DNA of 64,000 nt. Source: Thozetella sp. PMI_491. Taxonomy: Eukaryota; Ascomycota; Sordariomycetes; Chaetosphaeriales; Chaetosphaeriaceae. The position numbers were made by a program, and so were the translations under genes. The stretch covers positions 545,272-609,271 of the forward strand of contig MU270033.1 of assembly GCA_021432635.1 (NCBI GenBank). Reading direction: 5' to 3'. Positions 33,412-44,040 of this stretch are shown in pieces. Within the stretch, counting starts at the first letter, position 1, and every line of letters begins with the position of its first letter. A model generated the notes under the pieces. That model saw nothing but the letters and a program-made list of their open reading frames with translations. It made no database searches and was not told the DNA's origin.

Positions 33412-34575
33412 ATGGTTTCCAGTACAACTTCCACTTCTACACCAACACTCAGGTAGTTGGGTTTTTTTTTTTTTCGCTCACACCGAAACGGCTGTTCTTT
33501 TACTGTCTTTCACCCTTCCACTCCATCCCGCAACACTGTTGACATCTCTGCTGGGCCCGTCGTGACATCCTCGGAAGCACCGCAGCTCATTTTCGGCTGC
33601 GGGGGCCTTGGTGAAGAATTCAAGGGTGAGGAAGCTGCAGCAGAGCTTCTAAAGACGCTCAAGGAACTAGGCATCCGTCGGTTGGACACGGCTGCGCTAT
33701 ACCCGCCCACGGACATCGGGGCTTCGCAACGCCTTCTTGGCAAGACGGAAGCGGCGCGGTCGGGATTTACCGTGGACACCAAGGTCATGATTTCCATACA
33801 GGGGATCAAACATAGCCTAGAGCCCGAGAAGATTGCCAAGTCCGCCGAGGCGAGCCGCAAGATCCTCAACTTCCCAGACGGCCAACGAATCGGCGTCTAC
33901 TATGCCCATGATCCGGACGTAGCCACGCCCCTCGCGGAACAGGCAGCCGGGTTTAATGCCCAATACAAGAAGGGTCTGTTTGACAAGGTGGGTGGATATT
34001 TGCACGGATGTCCCATGAGTCCATTAGCAAACGGCTGAGCTGACATTTACGACCACCCGTCGCAGTTGGGCGTATGCAATTTCCTCCCTGAGATGCTCGC
34101 CGAGTTCATCGATATCTACGAGCGCGAGGGTTACGTCAAGCCCATAGTATATCAGGGTGTCTACAATATCCTCAGTCGCCAATACGAAGGACAGCTGTTT
34201 GATCTCATACGCAAGCATGGCATGACGTTCGTCGTGCATAGCACCTTAGCCAGCGGATTCCTACGCGGAAGCCTGACTTCAGGCCAGGTCGAAGGCACGC
34301 GCTTTGCCCCAGGAAATATCATGTCCATGAATGCCAGGAGGTACGATCAGGAGAAGTATCACGACGTGGTCCGCCTCCTTGACGAGAAGCTTGAGCCCCA
34401 TGGGATTCCCAAGACGGACGCCGCATTGCGTTGGGTCGCCATCCATTCCCCGATTGGCCCTCAGGATGCCATCATCCTCGGCGGAAGCAAGATTGCCCAG
34501 TTAAAGAAGAATATGGCAGCGATAGCACAAGTTCCGCTGACGGACGATATTGTTGAAGTGCGAAACAATGTCTAG
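33412..34575 (+). CDS. Aldo-keto reductase
   Basis: Best model: a 10-nt coding first exon 33412-33421, then 33578-33987 and 34066-34575, 309 residues with phases agreeing. Exon 1 starts at ATG 33412, and the protein then begins MVSTPQLIFGCGGLG, a normal AKR start. If that intron is wrong, the frame is open further 5' but lacks any ATG before residue about 110, so the start would be lost. Catalytic elements are RRLDTAALYPP (Asp, Tyr), the Lys in TKVMIS and the His in VYYAHDPDV. ILGGSKIAQL near the end binds the cofactor phosphate. It looks like the AKR7 (aflatoxin-aldehyde reductase) branch. It sits between a dead cyclase and a P450 fragment. Confidence 0.78.
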
Positions 34576-34920
34576 AATACTCTTAAAGCTGAATAGTTAC
34601 CTATTCAGAAGTGCTGTTTCAGCGAGTAGTCAGTCTACCTACCTGGTCTACTTAGGTGAATTTTAACCTCCAGGATTAGAAATCTAACATAAGAGAAGAG
34701 AGAATTTTGTACCCGTGGAACCTACAATCGACTGATATCAAGCTCAGTGACACTTTGAGTCTCGCTTATAAATAGGTGCGATTGTCACAAGATGGGATAG
34801 ATGACTACATTCTATGCCGTGCTCGTTTCTGAACATGAACGAAGAACCTGGTATCGTTCGATATACAATCAAGACTACGTAGGGTAGAGATGTGTCAGGC
34901 TATATAAGTTCAACTACTTT
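34576..34920. other. Intergenic
   Basis: About 0.34 kb. No upstream P450 exons could be found in any frame here. Confidence 0.4.
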
Positions 34921-35268
34921 GTGTGTAATTTGAGTCTCCCTTTGCCCCAAAGTTCCGACAAGATTCACCCTAAGCCAGCGGCTTCACGGATCATGCAGCA
35001 AGAACCTGCCGTTTTGAAGAGGTTGACAAAGTTCATGGCTGGCCAAACCGACCGTAACAACATGTCCTTCGGCTATGGCAACCAAGTCTGCCCAGGTCGC
35101 TATTTTGCCGTCTGTGAGATCAAGCTGATGCTTATGAAGCTCATTCGGGAGTTCGACTTTGCTTCGGCTGGCGGGAACGGGCGTCCCAAAACCATCCACG
35201 CTGACGATTTCCTTGTCTTGAGGAGCTATGCCAGTGTGATGATGAGGAAGATACATGTAGGGTTGTAA
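34921..35268 (+). pseudogene. Cytochrome P450 C-terminal fragment
   Basis: An open stretch carrying only the heme-binding end of a fungal P450: MSFGYGNQVCPGRYFAV, with the Cys ligand, is followed by EIKLMLMKLIREFDF and a family-like tail. The I-helix, the ExxR motif and the membrane anchor are all missing upstream. With the cyclase remnant and the methyltransferase it looks like a leftover of a diterpene gene cluster. Confidence 0.8.
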
Positions 35269-35909
35269 ATGGCGGTCTGAACCTTGAAGGAAAGTGGACA
35301 ATAATCCAAGGCCACATGCTACAAGAAACCAAAAGATGAGGGGAGCCATGACGTGATGGTTGTTTGTGTGATTGTTGGTGGCTCTGAAGCAGTAAGAATG
35401 GAATCTTCTAACTAAATTACTATTTTAAAGGAGCCCTGAAGAAGTAAGAATGGAATCCTTTAAGTAGTGTTTGTATGCTCCCTTAGCTTATCTGCGTTGT
35501 TTTTAAAAGTAATACTGATCAGTGTTGGTTTACTATATGAGATCGTGATAAAAGAGCAGGTAAATGTAAAAACCAAATAGTTAAAGAGCCTCTGTGTAAT
35601 GGTCCTGTGAGGTGGTCATATTGAGTCTAGATGTGTGTTTCTTCTCCTAGAAGCTAAGTTGACTGCTCGAACGAGCTCTGGATCCTCTATACTAGATCGA
35701 GCGAACGCTACCAATCCACGATCCATACCCACGATCCAACAGTAAATGTGATTTCTCTGGCACTCATGCAAGGACACTACGTGTATCTGGGCTTGGGAAG
35801 TCTTGGTGTTATTAGAACTGCCACCTATCCAAATCAATGCTTTACAATCCTCTTTGTCTTCCCAACTAGATGAAAATTCCTATAATGTCTCGTCTCAGAC
35901 GTTCTCATC
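35269..35909. other. Intergenic
   Basis: About 0.64 kb. Two similar short blocks (GAAGCAGTAAGAATGGAATC near 35385 and a near copy at about 35440) form an imperfect duplication. Nothing else is seen. Confidence 0.4.
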
Positions 35910-36780
35910 TCATGGAAATGGTCTGGTGCGCACAACCCTGCCGGCATCTCTCATTATCTTGATCAGCTTGCGATTATCGCCGCACCGTCGATCGTCCCAG
36001 GATCCTTCCGCAATGTCACCCAGAGTACCATTTTCCAAGAATCCCCACCTTTCAGGCGTGGCGTCCGCCCAGCACAAGACGCTCTGGGGAGCCGGTGTTA
36101 ACGGCCCGTTGACTTCTAAGCCCCACGCAACTAGATTGGTTTGCTTACCGATCTCATGTAGTCAAGACAGTGCGGCCAATGCATGTCTTCATTCAAGTAG
36201 TTGACCCCAGGGTCAATCCCTTCGTGGCCCATCTGAATGGCCAAGCGAAATGACTGGAGACAATGGAGCTGGTGAAACCTAGGATAGACGTGTTAATTAT
36301 GACAATTTCGGTTGGAACTCCCCGTGGTACAGGGAGTAGCCGAGCTTACATAGCGATCACAGCTGGAGTTTCTTTCCCTTGCTGGTCTGGATCCGGGAGA
36401 GTAATGACCCTCTGATCGTTTTCGATGTCATCCCAGAGTAAATCGTAGCGGTGGTCAATGGACTGGTACTGCCTGTGCCTTCCTAAGATGCCCCGGTAAG
36501 GCCGATCGAGGCAGCTCTCGGAGGCCGTGTCCTCTACATGGTGGCTCGCAGTGGGGGCAGTCTTTGGGAAAGCGACAGTAAGAAGGACTATGGAGAGGAT
36601 TAGGATTGTTGTGGTAGAGAAAGCAGAATACCACAACAAGCAGGCTGAGAGCCTCGGAGCTCGGTACTGATGGCAAAGGGGAACCTGCGGGTGGTCTCGA
36701 GGGTATCCTGACTGGAGGTCGGCGGAATTTCCGTCGCTCTCCTCTTCCAGGACGTCATATTTCGTAGAGGGAGCCATCAT
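35910..36780 (-). CDS. UstYa-family (DUF3328) oxidase
   Basis: Three exons: 36780-36350, 36278-36149 and 36083-35910, 244 residues with phases checked. A short cytosolic N-terminus is followed by one membrane segment (TTTILILSIVLLTVAF) and the catalytic domain. Two HxxHC boxes that define the family are intact: MFHQLHCLQSF, created across the first splice, and HWPHCLDYMR. The downstream SVLCWADATPE segment is also typical. UstYa-type proteins carry out oxidative cyclisation or hydroxylation of secreted precursor peptides in fungal RiPP pathways such as ustiloxin. This is the first of three such genes in a row. Confidence 0.9.
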
Positions 36781-38070
36781 TGCAGTTCCTTGTGCTTGGT
36801 GGAGGTACTGTCAGGGTGAATGATAAAAAGCTAGATATGGTTGGTAGGGTAAGAGTGGGCGGTATGGATGGGCGTGGAGCAGATGGGCATGAGTTCGTAC
36901 GGGCAGAAGGCGAACGAGAGCGTGGGAAGTTAATTCTGGACGAGGCTCTCGGCGGTCGCGCCTAAGGGTGTTTTGTTATTGTTTGGGTGGTCAGTCCGTG
37001 TGGGATTGACTCCTCATGTCAGGCATATACGTGCTGTCTTCCTAAACGGGAATGTTTTCCCGAGAATGATAGTGTCTATCTTGCAGGATGAGGCATGCAC
37101 ATCCAAAGTCGCCGGAGAACAAGGACATACTTGTTGATTGCATAGCCACTGTAGGTGCATATGCACCTACAGTGGCGAGGAAAGCGGGGTTCTGAACATA
37201 TAGACGCACCGTATTTCCGAGAGTCAAAGATGGAGGGTGTACAAGTAACAAGTATACATACAGTCTATCCACTTGAAGTGCATGCCCACGGGTGGGGGAT
37301 GCAGCGCGACAGCATGGTATCTTGACGGGGCAGACATAATTGGAGTGTTGTTCCGAAGTGTCGACTCGCTGCCCCTATTCGTCCTTCACTTGTGCTTTTA
37401 TGCCGCACGTCCACATACCTAAGACGGCTGGAAATAGCGAAGGAGTACAAGCGTGCCTAAGCGACATGTGTTATGCCCTCTTCGCCACTGGCGTCACCTG
37501 AGACCACTAAGCAAACAGACAGCTATTGGCTTATTCTATGCACCCGAAAACTGAAACTAACCTTCCAGCCTTGAACTTCGGGTATACGCCGCATTCTCCG
37601 CGGCACAGCTTGTCGTACAGAGTAGTGGATGCACCAGGATGCACACCGCCAAGGACCTATGACCGGGCACAGCCCTGTGAAAAGGAGTCACTAAGTGACG
37701 AAGAACCTTAGCACTTGCCTATCTTGTAATATCTCCGCAGATGTAACCTATCCAGAGTATACGCAATTGTTCTTTCTTTTGGAATGCTTCTCTTTCGCCA
37801 CAGTCACGCATTGGGTAAATGGGTGGCGGGGTTATAGGACCCAGGGGGGTGGGATCAGTAACATCAACAACAGCGAAGAGAGAGCTGGAAGGAGAGCGCT
37901 TGGTACTAGAGAATGCGGACCGAAGACAGCTGTAATTCCTGCAATCTACGGCGATCTCTAGCGTATATCGTCGAGATGGCAGACAGTCAGAATATTGACT
38001 AGAGGATACGATGTGCATGTGGAAAACAGCAAACAGGGCTTGGTTAACTACCTCTAAGACCCCCATACCA
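36781..38070. promoter_or_regulatory. Intergenic with a long perfect palindrome
   Basis: About 1.29 kb upstream of the first UstYa gene. Apart from the palindrome at 37145-37176 (listed separately) no coding or repeat feature could be supported. Confidence 0.4.
37145..37176. repeat. Perfect 32-bp palindrome
   Basis: The half GCCACTGTAGGTGCAT is followed at once by its exact reverse complement, with no spacer (centre GCATATGC). It lies upstream of the first UstYa gene in a gene-free interval. It could be a site for a dimeric regulator, a hairpin or a small-element relic. Confidence 0.8.
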
Positions 38071-38781
38071 TCAACATGGCGGGTATATGATTTCTAAAAA
38101 GACCTCTATCTCGTCCGGATCTAGCGGAGGTCCGAACAAGGCCTCCTTGAAGGCCCCCATGCAATGTTCCGTATGTGGCTCCGAGATGGCCTCGGCATCA
38201 ACCGGCCAGCCGTTGACTAGGGCGCGGCTGAGCTTCTTGAACATGTAGAGGCAGTGGGTGACGTGCCAACGCCGCGACGTCCAAATCCCTTTGCGTTTGC
38301 TAATCGCGCCCAGCACGTCTGGCTCATACGAGGCGTGTTTTGTCTCCCCGTGCAGACGCGTGTAGAATTCCCATTGCCCGATCTCCATGAACTCATCCAC
38401 TAGCTCCGTATCGATGCAACGCGCCGGCAGCCACGCAGTTACGAGCATGTCGAAGTGACACCCGCGGGCGATCGCCTCCTCGGGCGTTTTCCCGCACGGC
38501 AGCGGATCCCAGTGCTGTGACCACGAAAGCTGCCCCGACGGGTATGTCTTGTTGTCCTCAGTCAAGACCTGGTACTGCAACCTGGTGGGTGGCGGCACGA
38601 AGACTCTCCATAGGGCGATGAAGACGAGGGCGAGAAGGATGTGCTCGACGATCAAAGCCCAGCAAAATAGGCTAAGGCCCCGTCGCTTGGGTGGCGAGGT
38701 CGTGTTTTCAGGAAACAGACTCTCGTTCACATCTTGAACGGAGTCGCTGTCGTCCGTTACCTCTATTTTGTCGTACTTCAT
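38071..38781 (-). CDS. UstYa-like membrane protein, long variant with HxxHC boxes
   Basis: Single exon, 236 residues. The frame extends further 5' only to a TTG, so ATG 38781 is used. One membrane segment (IVEHILLALVFIALW) follows an acidic N-terminus. The luminal part contains CGKTPEEAIARGCHFD and AWLPARCIDTELVDEF, then two HxxHC boxes, HVTHCLYMF and HTEHCMGAF, and a terminal IYPPC. The boxes match DUF3328 logic, but the preceding Cys-rich region is that of a distinct fungal subfamily often found near peptide-modifying genes. Probably another oxidative tailoring protein. Confidence 0.75.
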   Translation of the reverse strand: MKYDKIEVTDDSDSVQDVNESLFPENTTSPPKRRGLSLFCWALIVEHILLALVFIALWRVFVPPPTRLQYQVLTEDNKTYPSGQLSWSQHWDPLPCGKTPEEAIARGCHFDMLVTAWLPARCIDTELVDEFMEIGQWEFYTRLHGETKHASYEPDVLGAISKRKGIWTSRRWHVTHCLYMFKKLSRALVNGWPVDAEAISEPHTEHCMGAFKEALFGPPLDPDEIEVFLEIIYPPC

Positions 38782-39642
38782 GGTGCTGGGTTTGTTCAAG
38801 ACGACAGAGAGCTCGGTAGGGACTCTGTAATGAAGCGGGCACAAGGCTCGGTTGTGAGAGAGGGGGGAATTGATGCTCAAGTCAGAATTGTACTGAGAGA
38901 CCCGTCCTTCAAGGGCCAGCAGGACGGAGTAGTGAGCTCAAACATGGATTGCGATCCCAGGACGCAGTACCCAAAGGCGGGGCATGAGGCCAAACCTTGT
39001 GGGGGTCGTTATGCACACGCCCTTCTCAATAGTTGAGGCCAAGAGAGGCCAAGATAGGCAGAATAACCATTAATGTATTATGCACTTCTCTGAACGATCA
39101 TTCGTATCACACCCGCTTGTGATCTTTCTTGCTTTGATGTTGTACGGCGCAAAGAGAGGCGTAGAAGCGAGGCGGTGATACAAAATAGGCTAGACAAGTC
39201 AAAGGGTCTACCTCGCGCTTTGCCACCCCCTAGCATCTTATAAGGAAAGCCTTCCTCTTACAGAAGCATGAATAATCTTGCAGTTAAGAACCTCGGCGCG
39301 CTCTCGGCGCGCCACTAAGCCCCAGAGGAGGCTTTCCGTAAGGGTATAGGTACGCATTTATGCATGCATGCTTATCCTCGGTACTCAGGCACGGTTAATT
39401 GCATGTAAATTCTACGAAGGATTCAGGTTACTTTGGATAGGACTTACCCCGAATCGGGACATATTCTGCGCCGTGGTATTATTCGTTGAATCTCCTCAAT
39501 CGGCCTCGCTATACGTCATTTGCAGGCCTCCCCGCGTTCAAGATCCGTCTGCCCACATCCACCAAGGCCAAACACCTATCGACATCCCGGTGCCACTGCT
39601 CTCTGCTTCCGCCAAGACTGTTACTTTCGTCTCTGTCTCACC
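38782..39642. promoter_or_regulatory. Divergent promoter region between two UstYa-type genes
   Basis: 861 bp between opposite coding starts. A pyrimidine-rich tract precedes the + strand ATG at 39643. A duplicated CTCGGCGCGC lies at about 39293-39312. No operator can be named. Confidence 0.5.
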
Positions 39643-40728
39643 ATGTTTGGATTTCGTTACACCTCCAAGGTAAAGGATGAGGAAGAGGAGGATCTTTTGG
39701 AAACCACGGACGTATCGACGCGGCCTGCGAACAAGAGCCCTCGCTTCCTTCGCTTTCTTCTCTTTGTTTCTATCTTGGCTAACATCCTCTTTGCCTTCGC
39801 CGCTGTGTTTTTACCTCGGAGCTCTGCTCCTGCACCACCTACTGGTCCTTCATACGAAGCTGGATTCATCACAGATTTGGGTAAGTATTAGACTGTACTG
39901 TTTAACAAAGCATCGAATCTACCAGCCTGTATCCAATCAGTGATGGCTAATCTCCCCCAGAACCTAGCAAAAGTGCGATCGAGCTGGCCGTGAAAGAATA
40001 TTCTGGAGGTGTTGAGCTAGACCGTCAAGGCAACTTCGTCACTGACCAAGGAGGGCAAGAATATGTTGGACCGCCCTCTCCTGCGGTGGATAAAGCATGG
40101 CGTGCTCTCCTGACAGGTTTCTCCCCTCCTCACCCTTTTACAAGCATCAAGGGCGTTCTAGCTCACACGCTTGGTAGGGTTGAACCTGGATCTCGGCAAA
40201 GATGAAATAGACATGTCGGGCTGGACGTTCCAATGGCCCGAATCAGGTCTATTTTTCACTGGACTGGAAGTCTATCATTCCCTCCACTGCTTGGTAATAC
40301 CACCAATGCTCTCCCAACACTGTGTACAACTAGCTGGCTAGTTACTGCTACAGACGAGCTAATGGCTACCTCGTGCTAGAACCGCCTCCGCCAAGCGCTA
40401 TACCCCGACTACTATAGAAACGTCTTCAAATGGGCCACAGACCCATCACGGGAGGACCACATAGGTTTGTGTGCACGAAAGCCTCTCACCATAGCGGCAG
40501 CTGACTAGAAAAGGGCATTGCATCAACCACATTCGACAGGCGCTCCAGTGCCATGCGGATCTCACGCCAATGCGTTGGCGACTCAACGGGACCAAAGTCA
40601 TACTGTTGACCGACACGCGTCATACCTGTAGGAATTTCGACAGAATTAACGATTGGGCCGTAGCACGCCGGACTCGATTTGAGGACATTGAGAGCTGGAA
40701 TAATGGTAGTCTAGTCATTGTGGACTAG
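39643..40728 (+). CDS. UstYa-family (DUF3328) oxidase
   Basis: Five exons: 39643-39880, 39961-40116, 40178-40293, 40380-40464 and 40514-40728, 269 residues, every phase matching. An acidic N-terminus, a membrane segment (LLFVSILANILFAFAAVF) and the catalytic domain follow in order. HxxHC box one is VYHSLHCL, at the end of exon 3. Box two, with its usual context HCINHIRQALQCHADLTP, opens exon 5, and CRNFDRINDWA follows as in canonical UstYa proteins. Box one carries on into RLRQALYPDYY across the intron. All family residues are present, so it should be active. Confidence 0.92.
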
Positions 40729-40992
40729 GGATGCTGCGAAGAAGGACCTAAATGCGGTGTATAAAATGGGCGTCAAGCTAGCACAGGATAAACAGAACAA
40801 TACAGTCCCATACATGCGTTTGCCTCACTTACTATATTTGTATCACCACCGGGCGAATAGTAGGAGGCTACGTGTAGAGGGACTAAATTTATGTCTGAAC
40901 TGCTGTCACTCCAATGTCCGCCCCTCCCCGCCAACCCAACCCAGAGACCCTACTACTCCACCGGGACCGCACACACTACTACTTAGGCAGAT

Positions 40993-42012
40993 TCACATTT
41001 GTTCATCACTTCCAACCATGGGAAGGTCGAAGTAGTAGCTACTCCATATGTTGAGTCCAATCTTGGTCCCAGACTCGACCTGAAGGCCGGCATGTACCGT
41101 TCGTGTGTCCCCCGCCCCATCGGCCAGGAGATTGTTCCAGAAGACGGCGTTTCCTCGCCTCGGCTTCACCAGCAGGCCCTTGCCGTCCTCAGGTATGGCA
41201 AACTTACTGCCATCTGCCGACGCGGATACGCTAGGGATCTCGGGAAAGTAAGTCTCGCCCCGCGTGCAGTCGTCCTCGAGGTAGGCGAAGATTGACCCGA
41301 GACGGTTGCTCTGCCGGACTGAGCCGTCTTTGGCCGACTTCTCGCGCGGGGCCGGGTCGAACCAGTCTGCATGCATGCGAAAGCGGTCGCCGCCCTCTTC
41401 GTACTTGACTACCTGCAGGGCCTCGACCTCCTCGTGCTGCACGTTACCGAGAAGAGACTTCATCCGCCGCGTGAGACATTGGCACACGATGTCGGTCTCG
41501 GGTAGAAAGGCGGTCTGAGAACGGCGCACCGTCTGGTTAAAGGAGAGCCCGGAGTCGCCGGCGGTTACCATGGACGGGGTGAATCCCTCCTTCCTAGAGA
41601 CAGGATAATTCTCAGTTATTGAGCAAGCACACGCCGCCAGACCTTACTACGGGAATACCTACACTAGGTCCAGTAGATAAGCGATCTCCCTGTCGTCCAT
41701 AAAGTTATTGATGTAGATGACGAGAGGATCGATGGACAGGAGCTCGATCGAGTAGCTATGTGTACAGTTGTAGGAGGCTGGGTCAAAACGGGCAGACTCC
41801 ACGGCTTTGAATGGAGTCCAGTTCGGAGTCCAACTCAGGATATCACTATGCTCTGAGATGAACTGGCTGCACCGCAGGACGCTGAGAAGGATCATACTCA
41901 GCGGAGCGAGCAGGATGGCATATCGGGTGCGAGACTCCTGATACTGCAGTTAGCAGCCGTTATTCGGAAGTCAAGATCCCTAGTTACGAGAGATGATCGA
42001 CACTCTTACCAT
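40993..42012 (-). CDS. Membrane-anchored prolyl-4-hydroxylase-like 2OG-Fe(II) dioxygenase (copy 1)
   Basis: Coding exons 42012-42010, 41943-41663 and 41593-40993, 294 residues. The first coding exon is just the ATG, followed directly by a GTAAGA donor. Exon 2 supplies a membrane anchor (YAILLAPLSMILLSVL) and the segment DPLVIYINNFMDD that opens P4H domains. The catalytic domain has the iron ligands HADWFD and VHAGL, and the 2-oxoglutarate Lys in SGTKIGLNIW. It should hydroxylate proline in a secreted or lumenal peptide. It is divergent from the micro-exon peptide gene, which has proline in its core. The start is the least certain part. Confidence 0.85.
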
Positions 42013-42931
42013 GGCAACAAAGCGTTCCACCTTCGTATTTTGGATGCCGTTCTATCTGAAAGTGCAAATTGCGAGCAGCAAGTTTAGCATACCAAGGGAT
42101 GACAGCAACTGGCAAGGATGTCGAGGATGGAGGAGACATCCAGAGGTGGAAGTTTCGGGCTCACAAGACTGCAGAGCTGCCTAACCCAGACTCAGCTACG
42201 CAGGCCCAGGAAGCCTTAGAATAGTAATAGAGCCCCATATGAAAATTTATAGGCAAACACCCCCAAGCCAATGTATAGGGTGTACGAGTATAAACAATTT
42301 GGCCGAGGAAGCCCGGGAACGGCGAGGGTATCACTGCGCCGAGAGTGCTGATCGACGATGCGGTGTATCGAGACGAAGAAAAGACCAGAACACTCTCCTC
42401 AAAGAGGCAGTCGCATAAGCTGCATATCTTGGGTAGGATTATCACGCCTTATAGAGTAGGTGCTGGCTTAAAGCGCCTGGTAGGTCGTCTCGTTTTGGGC
42501 AGTAAAAAGCGATTTTGCATGATTGGTTCACTGGCTGAGGCACGCCAACCTCGTATAGCCGTACCTGCGGGACTATACCTAAGGTACCTATGTACTACAT
42601 AATTAGAAGACCGTGCGGGTATGCACATATGCATATAGCGGGGAAGGCGCCGAGATCAACTAAGCTTAGACTTACAGTCACTCGGGACATACGGACTAGG
42701 GTAGTCAGACAAGCCAGCAAAAGGCAACGAGAGCAGCTACGGAAGGTCTCATGGCTCATCTGCCTTATATAAGGGCAAGGCGTTTAGGTACATAAGGAAC
42801 AATTTCCCCAGGCTTGTCTCACATTTTCCCAGAAAGGCCATCACCATTACCTTTGTCTTTCACACTTCCCACAGCCCTAAACATCATCTTTTGACTTTCG
42901 CCCTTTTTGGCTCCTAAAACCCAGCGCAAAC
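42013..42931. promoter_or_regulatory. Divergent promoter between prolyl hydroxylase 1 and the micro-exon peptide gene
   Basis: 919 bp. A TATA box, TATATAAG, lies at 42766-42773, about 160 bp before the peptide ATG. A strongly pyrimidine-rich stretch then runs to the ATG, a usual fungal core-promoter pattern. The shared region suggests that precursor and modifying enzyme are expressed together. Confidence 0.6.
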
Positions 42932-44040
42932 ATGCAGCTCCAGATCTTCCTCACTGCCCTCTTCGTGGCCGTGGTCACTGCCAACGTGGCCAGAGTGCCA
43001 GTCCCCCTTGAAGCCAGAGTAGGTTCCGTTGCCTTGGAGTGGTTTTTTTTTCCGATGCTGATCCCATATTAGGTCGTGAGCATTCCCATCCATTCCCATG
43101 GACTGCTCATATTCACAGATTTCTAACCCGGTCTCTACGCGATTAGCCGGTGAGTCCATCCCAACCATGGTACTTAACACAGCTTCAGGTCATAGGTGCT
43201 AACGTAGTGGCCGCTATCTAGCAAGTACGCAAGCCTCTTCGTTGCGTATTAGAAACCACCTTGAATGACAAAAAGTGCTAACACGGCCGCTATTCGCCAG
43301 GGCGTGAGTCACTCTCTACAGAGTTCTTAGACTACTACATCTTCTAGGTGCTAATCCAACCCACGCGATCCAGCCGGTAAGTTATCTTCTCCCGACATTA
43401 AGACAGCCACCAAACGACGTATTTCATGTCACCTCACTAACTGCTTGTGTAGCATGTAAGTAATCATTAGCTGCCCTTGGTCAGTGACCGTAGTCACTAC
43501 TCGACAGAGACATTAATGCTTTCGATGTGATGCAGGCTGTAAGTACACCTTGATCTTGTGGAACGCCGAAATTACTACTAGAAAAAAGGCTAACAATCAT
43601 CTTTTAACTCAGCCCGTAAGTCCATCCAGAGTTGCCTAGGTTTTTCAGTCGACTGCTGAAAGAAACGACATACTAATATGGTTCATGCGACCCAGGTCGT
43701 AAGTTGATTGCCACCCATAGCTACAAAGAAATGTTGCTGTTAGACATGACTACTAACAAAACATGAAGCAAGGTGTAAGTACAACTATCTCAGGATTAAA
43801 TCCCAAGACGGTTCCCAGACGCAGACCATTGACATACTGGATATTTTTTAGCAAAAAGTAAGTAGCATGTCCTCCATTGAGAAATAAAGCACTGCCTCCT
43901 GTGGAATTACGACGTATAATGGTTACTAATGCGAAGCTAAAACAGGCCGTGAGTAATTTTCATGCACCGGTCAGATGATCTTTGAGCGCTAGCTGAACGT
44001 CATGCAGAGCGACCTGGATGATGTCTTTGAAGACGAGTAA
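42932..44040 (+). CDS. Secretory peptide precursor encoded by 14 exons, twelve of them 3- or 6-nt micro-exons
   Basis: Exons: 42932-43018; 43073-43075; 43147-43149; 43222-43224; 43301-43303; 43374-43376; 43453-43455; 43536-43538; 43613-43615; 43696-43698; 43769-43774; 43852-43857; 43946-43948; 44008-44040. The product is 53 residues. Exon 1 encodes a 29-residue leader with signal peptide MQLQIFLTALFVAVVTA. The micro-exons spell V-P-Q-G-P-H-A-P-V-QG-QK-A one codon (or two) at a time. The last exon gives the acidic tail SDLDDVFEDE and a stop. All 13 introns (54-88 nt) are phase 0. Donors are GTRAGN or close, and most have CTAAC/CTAAT/CTGA branch sites. Acceptors are YAG except before exon 11, where AAG is used. 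No homologue is recognised. Two prolyl hydroxylases and three UstYa-type oxidases flank it, so a RiPP precursor is the natural reading. Confidence 0.82.
43073..43948 (+). other. Tract of twelve consecutive single- or double-codon exons
   Basis: Within 876 bp only 42 nt are coding. Every exon is a whole number of codons between normal introns, so any exon can be skipped without a frameshift. The double-codon exons are CAAGGT (43769) and CAAAAA (43852). For the first of these, an alternative AAG acceptor at 43771-43772 would leave only 2 nt and break the frame, so the 6-nt exon is preferred. Confidence 0.8.

Noticed and set aside
43769-43774. Alternative 2-nt micro-exon using the AAG acceptor at 43771-43772
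   Set aside because: It would shift the frame and miss the acidic tail; the 6-nt exon keeps phase and repeats the Q-G pair of exons 4-5.
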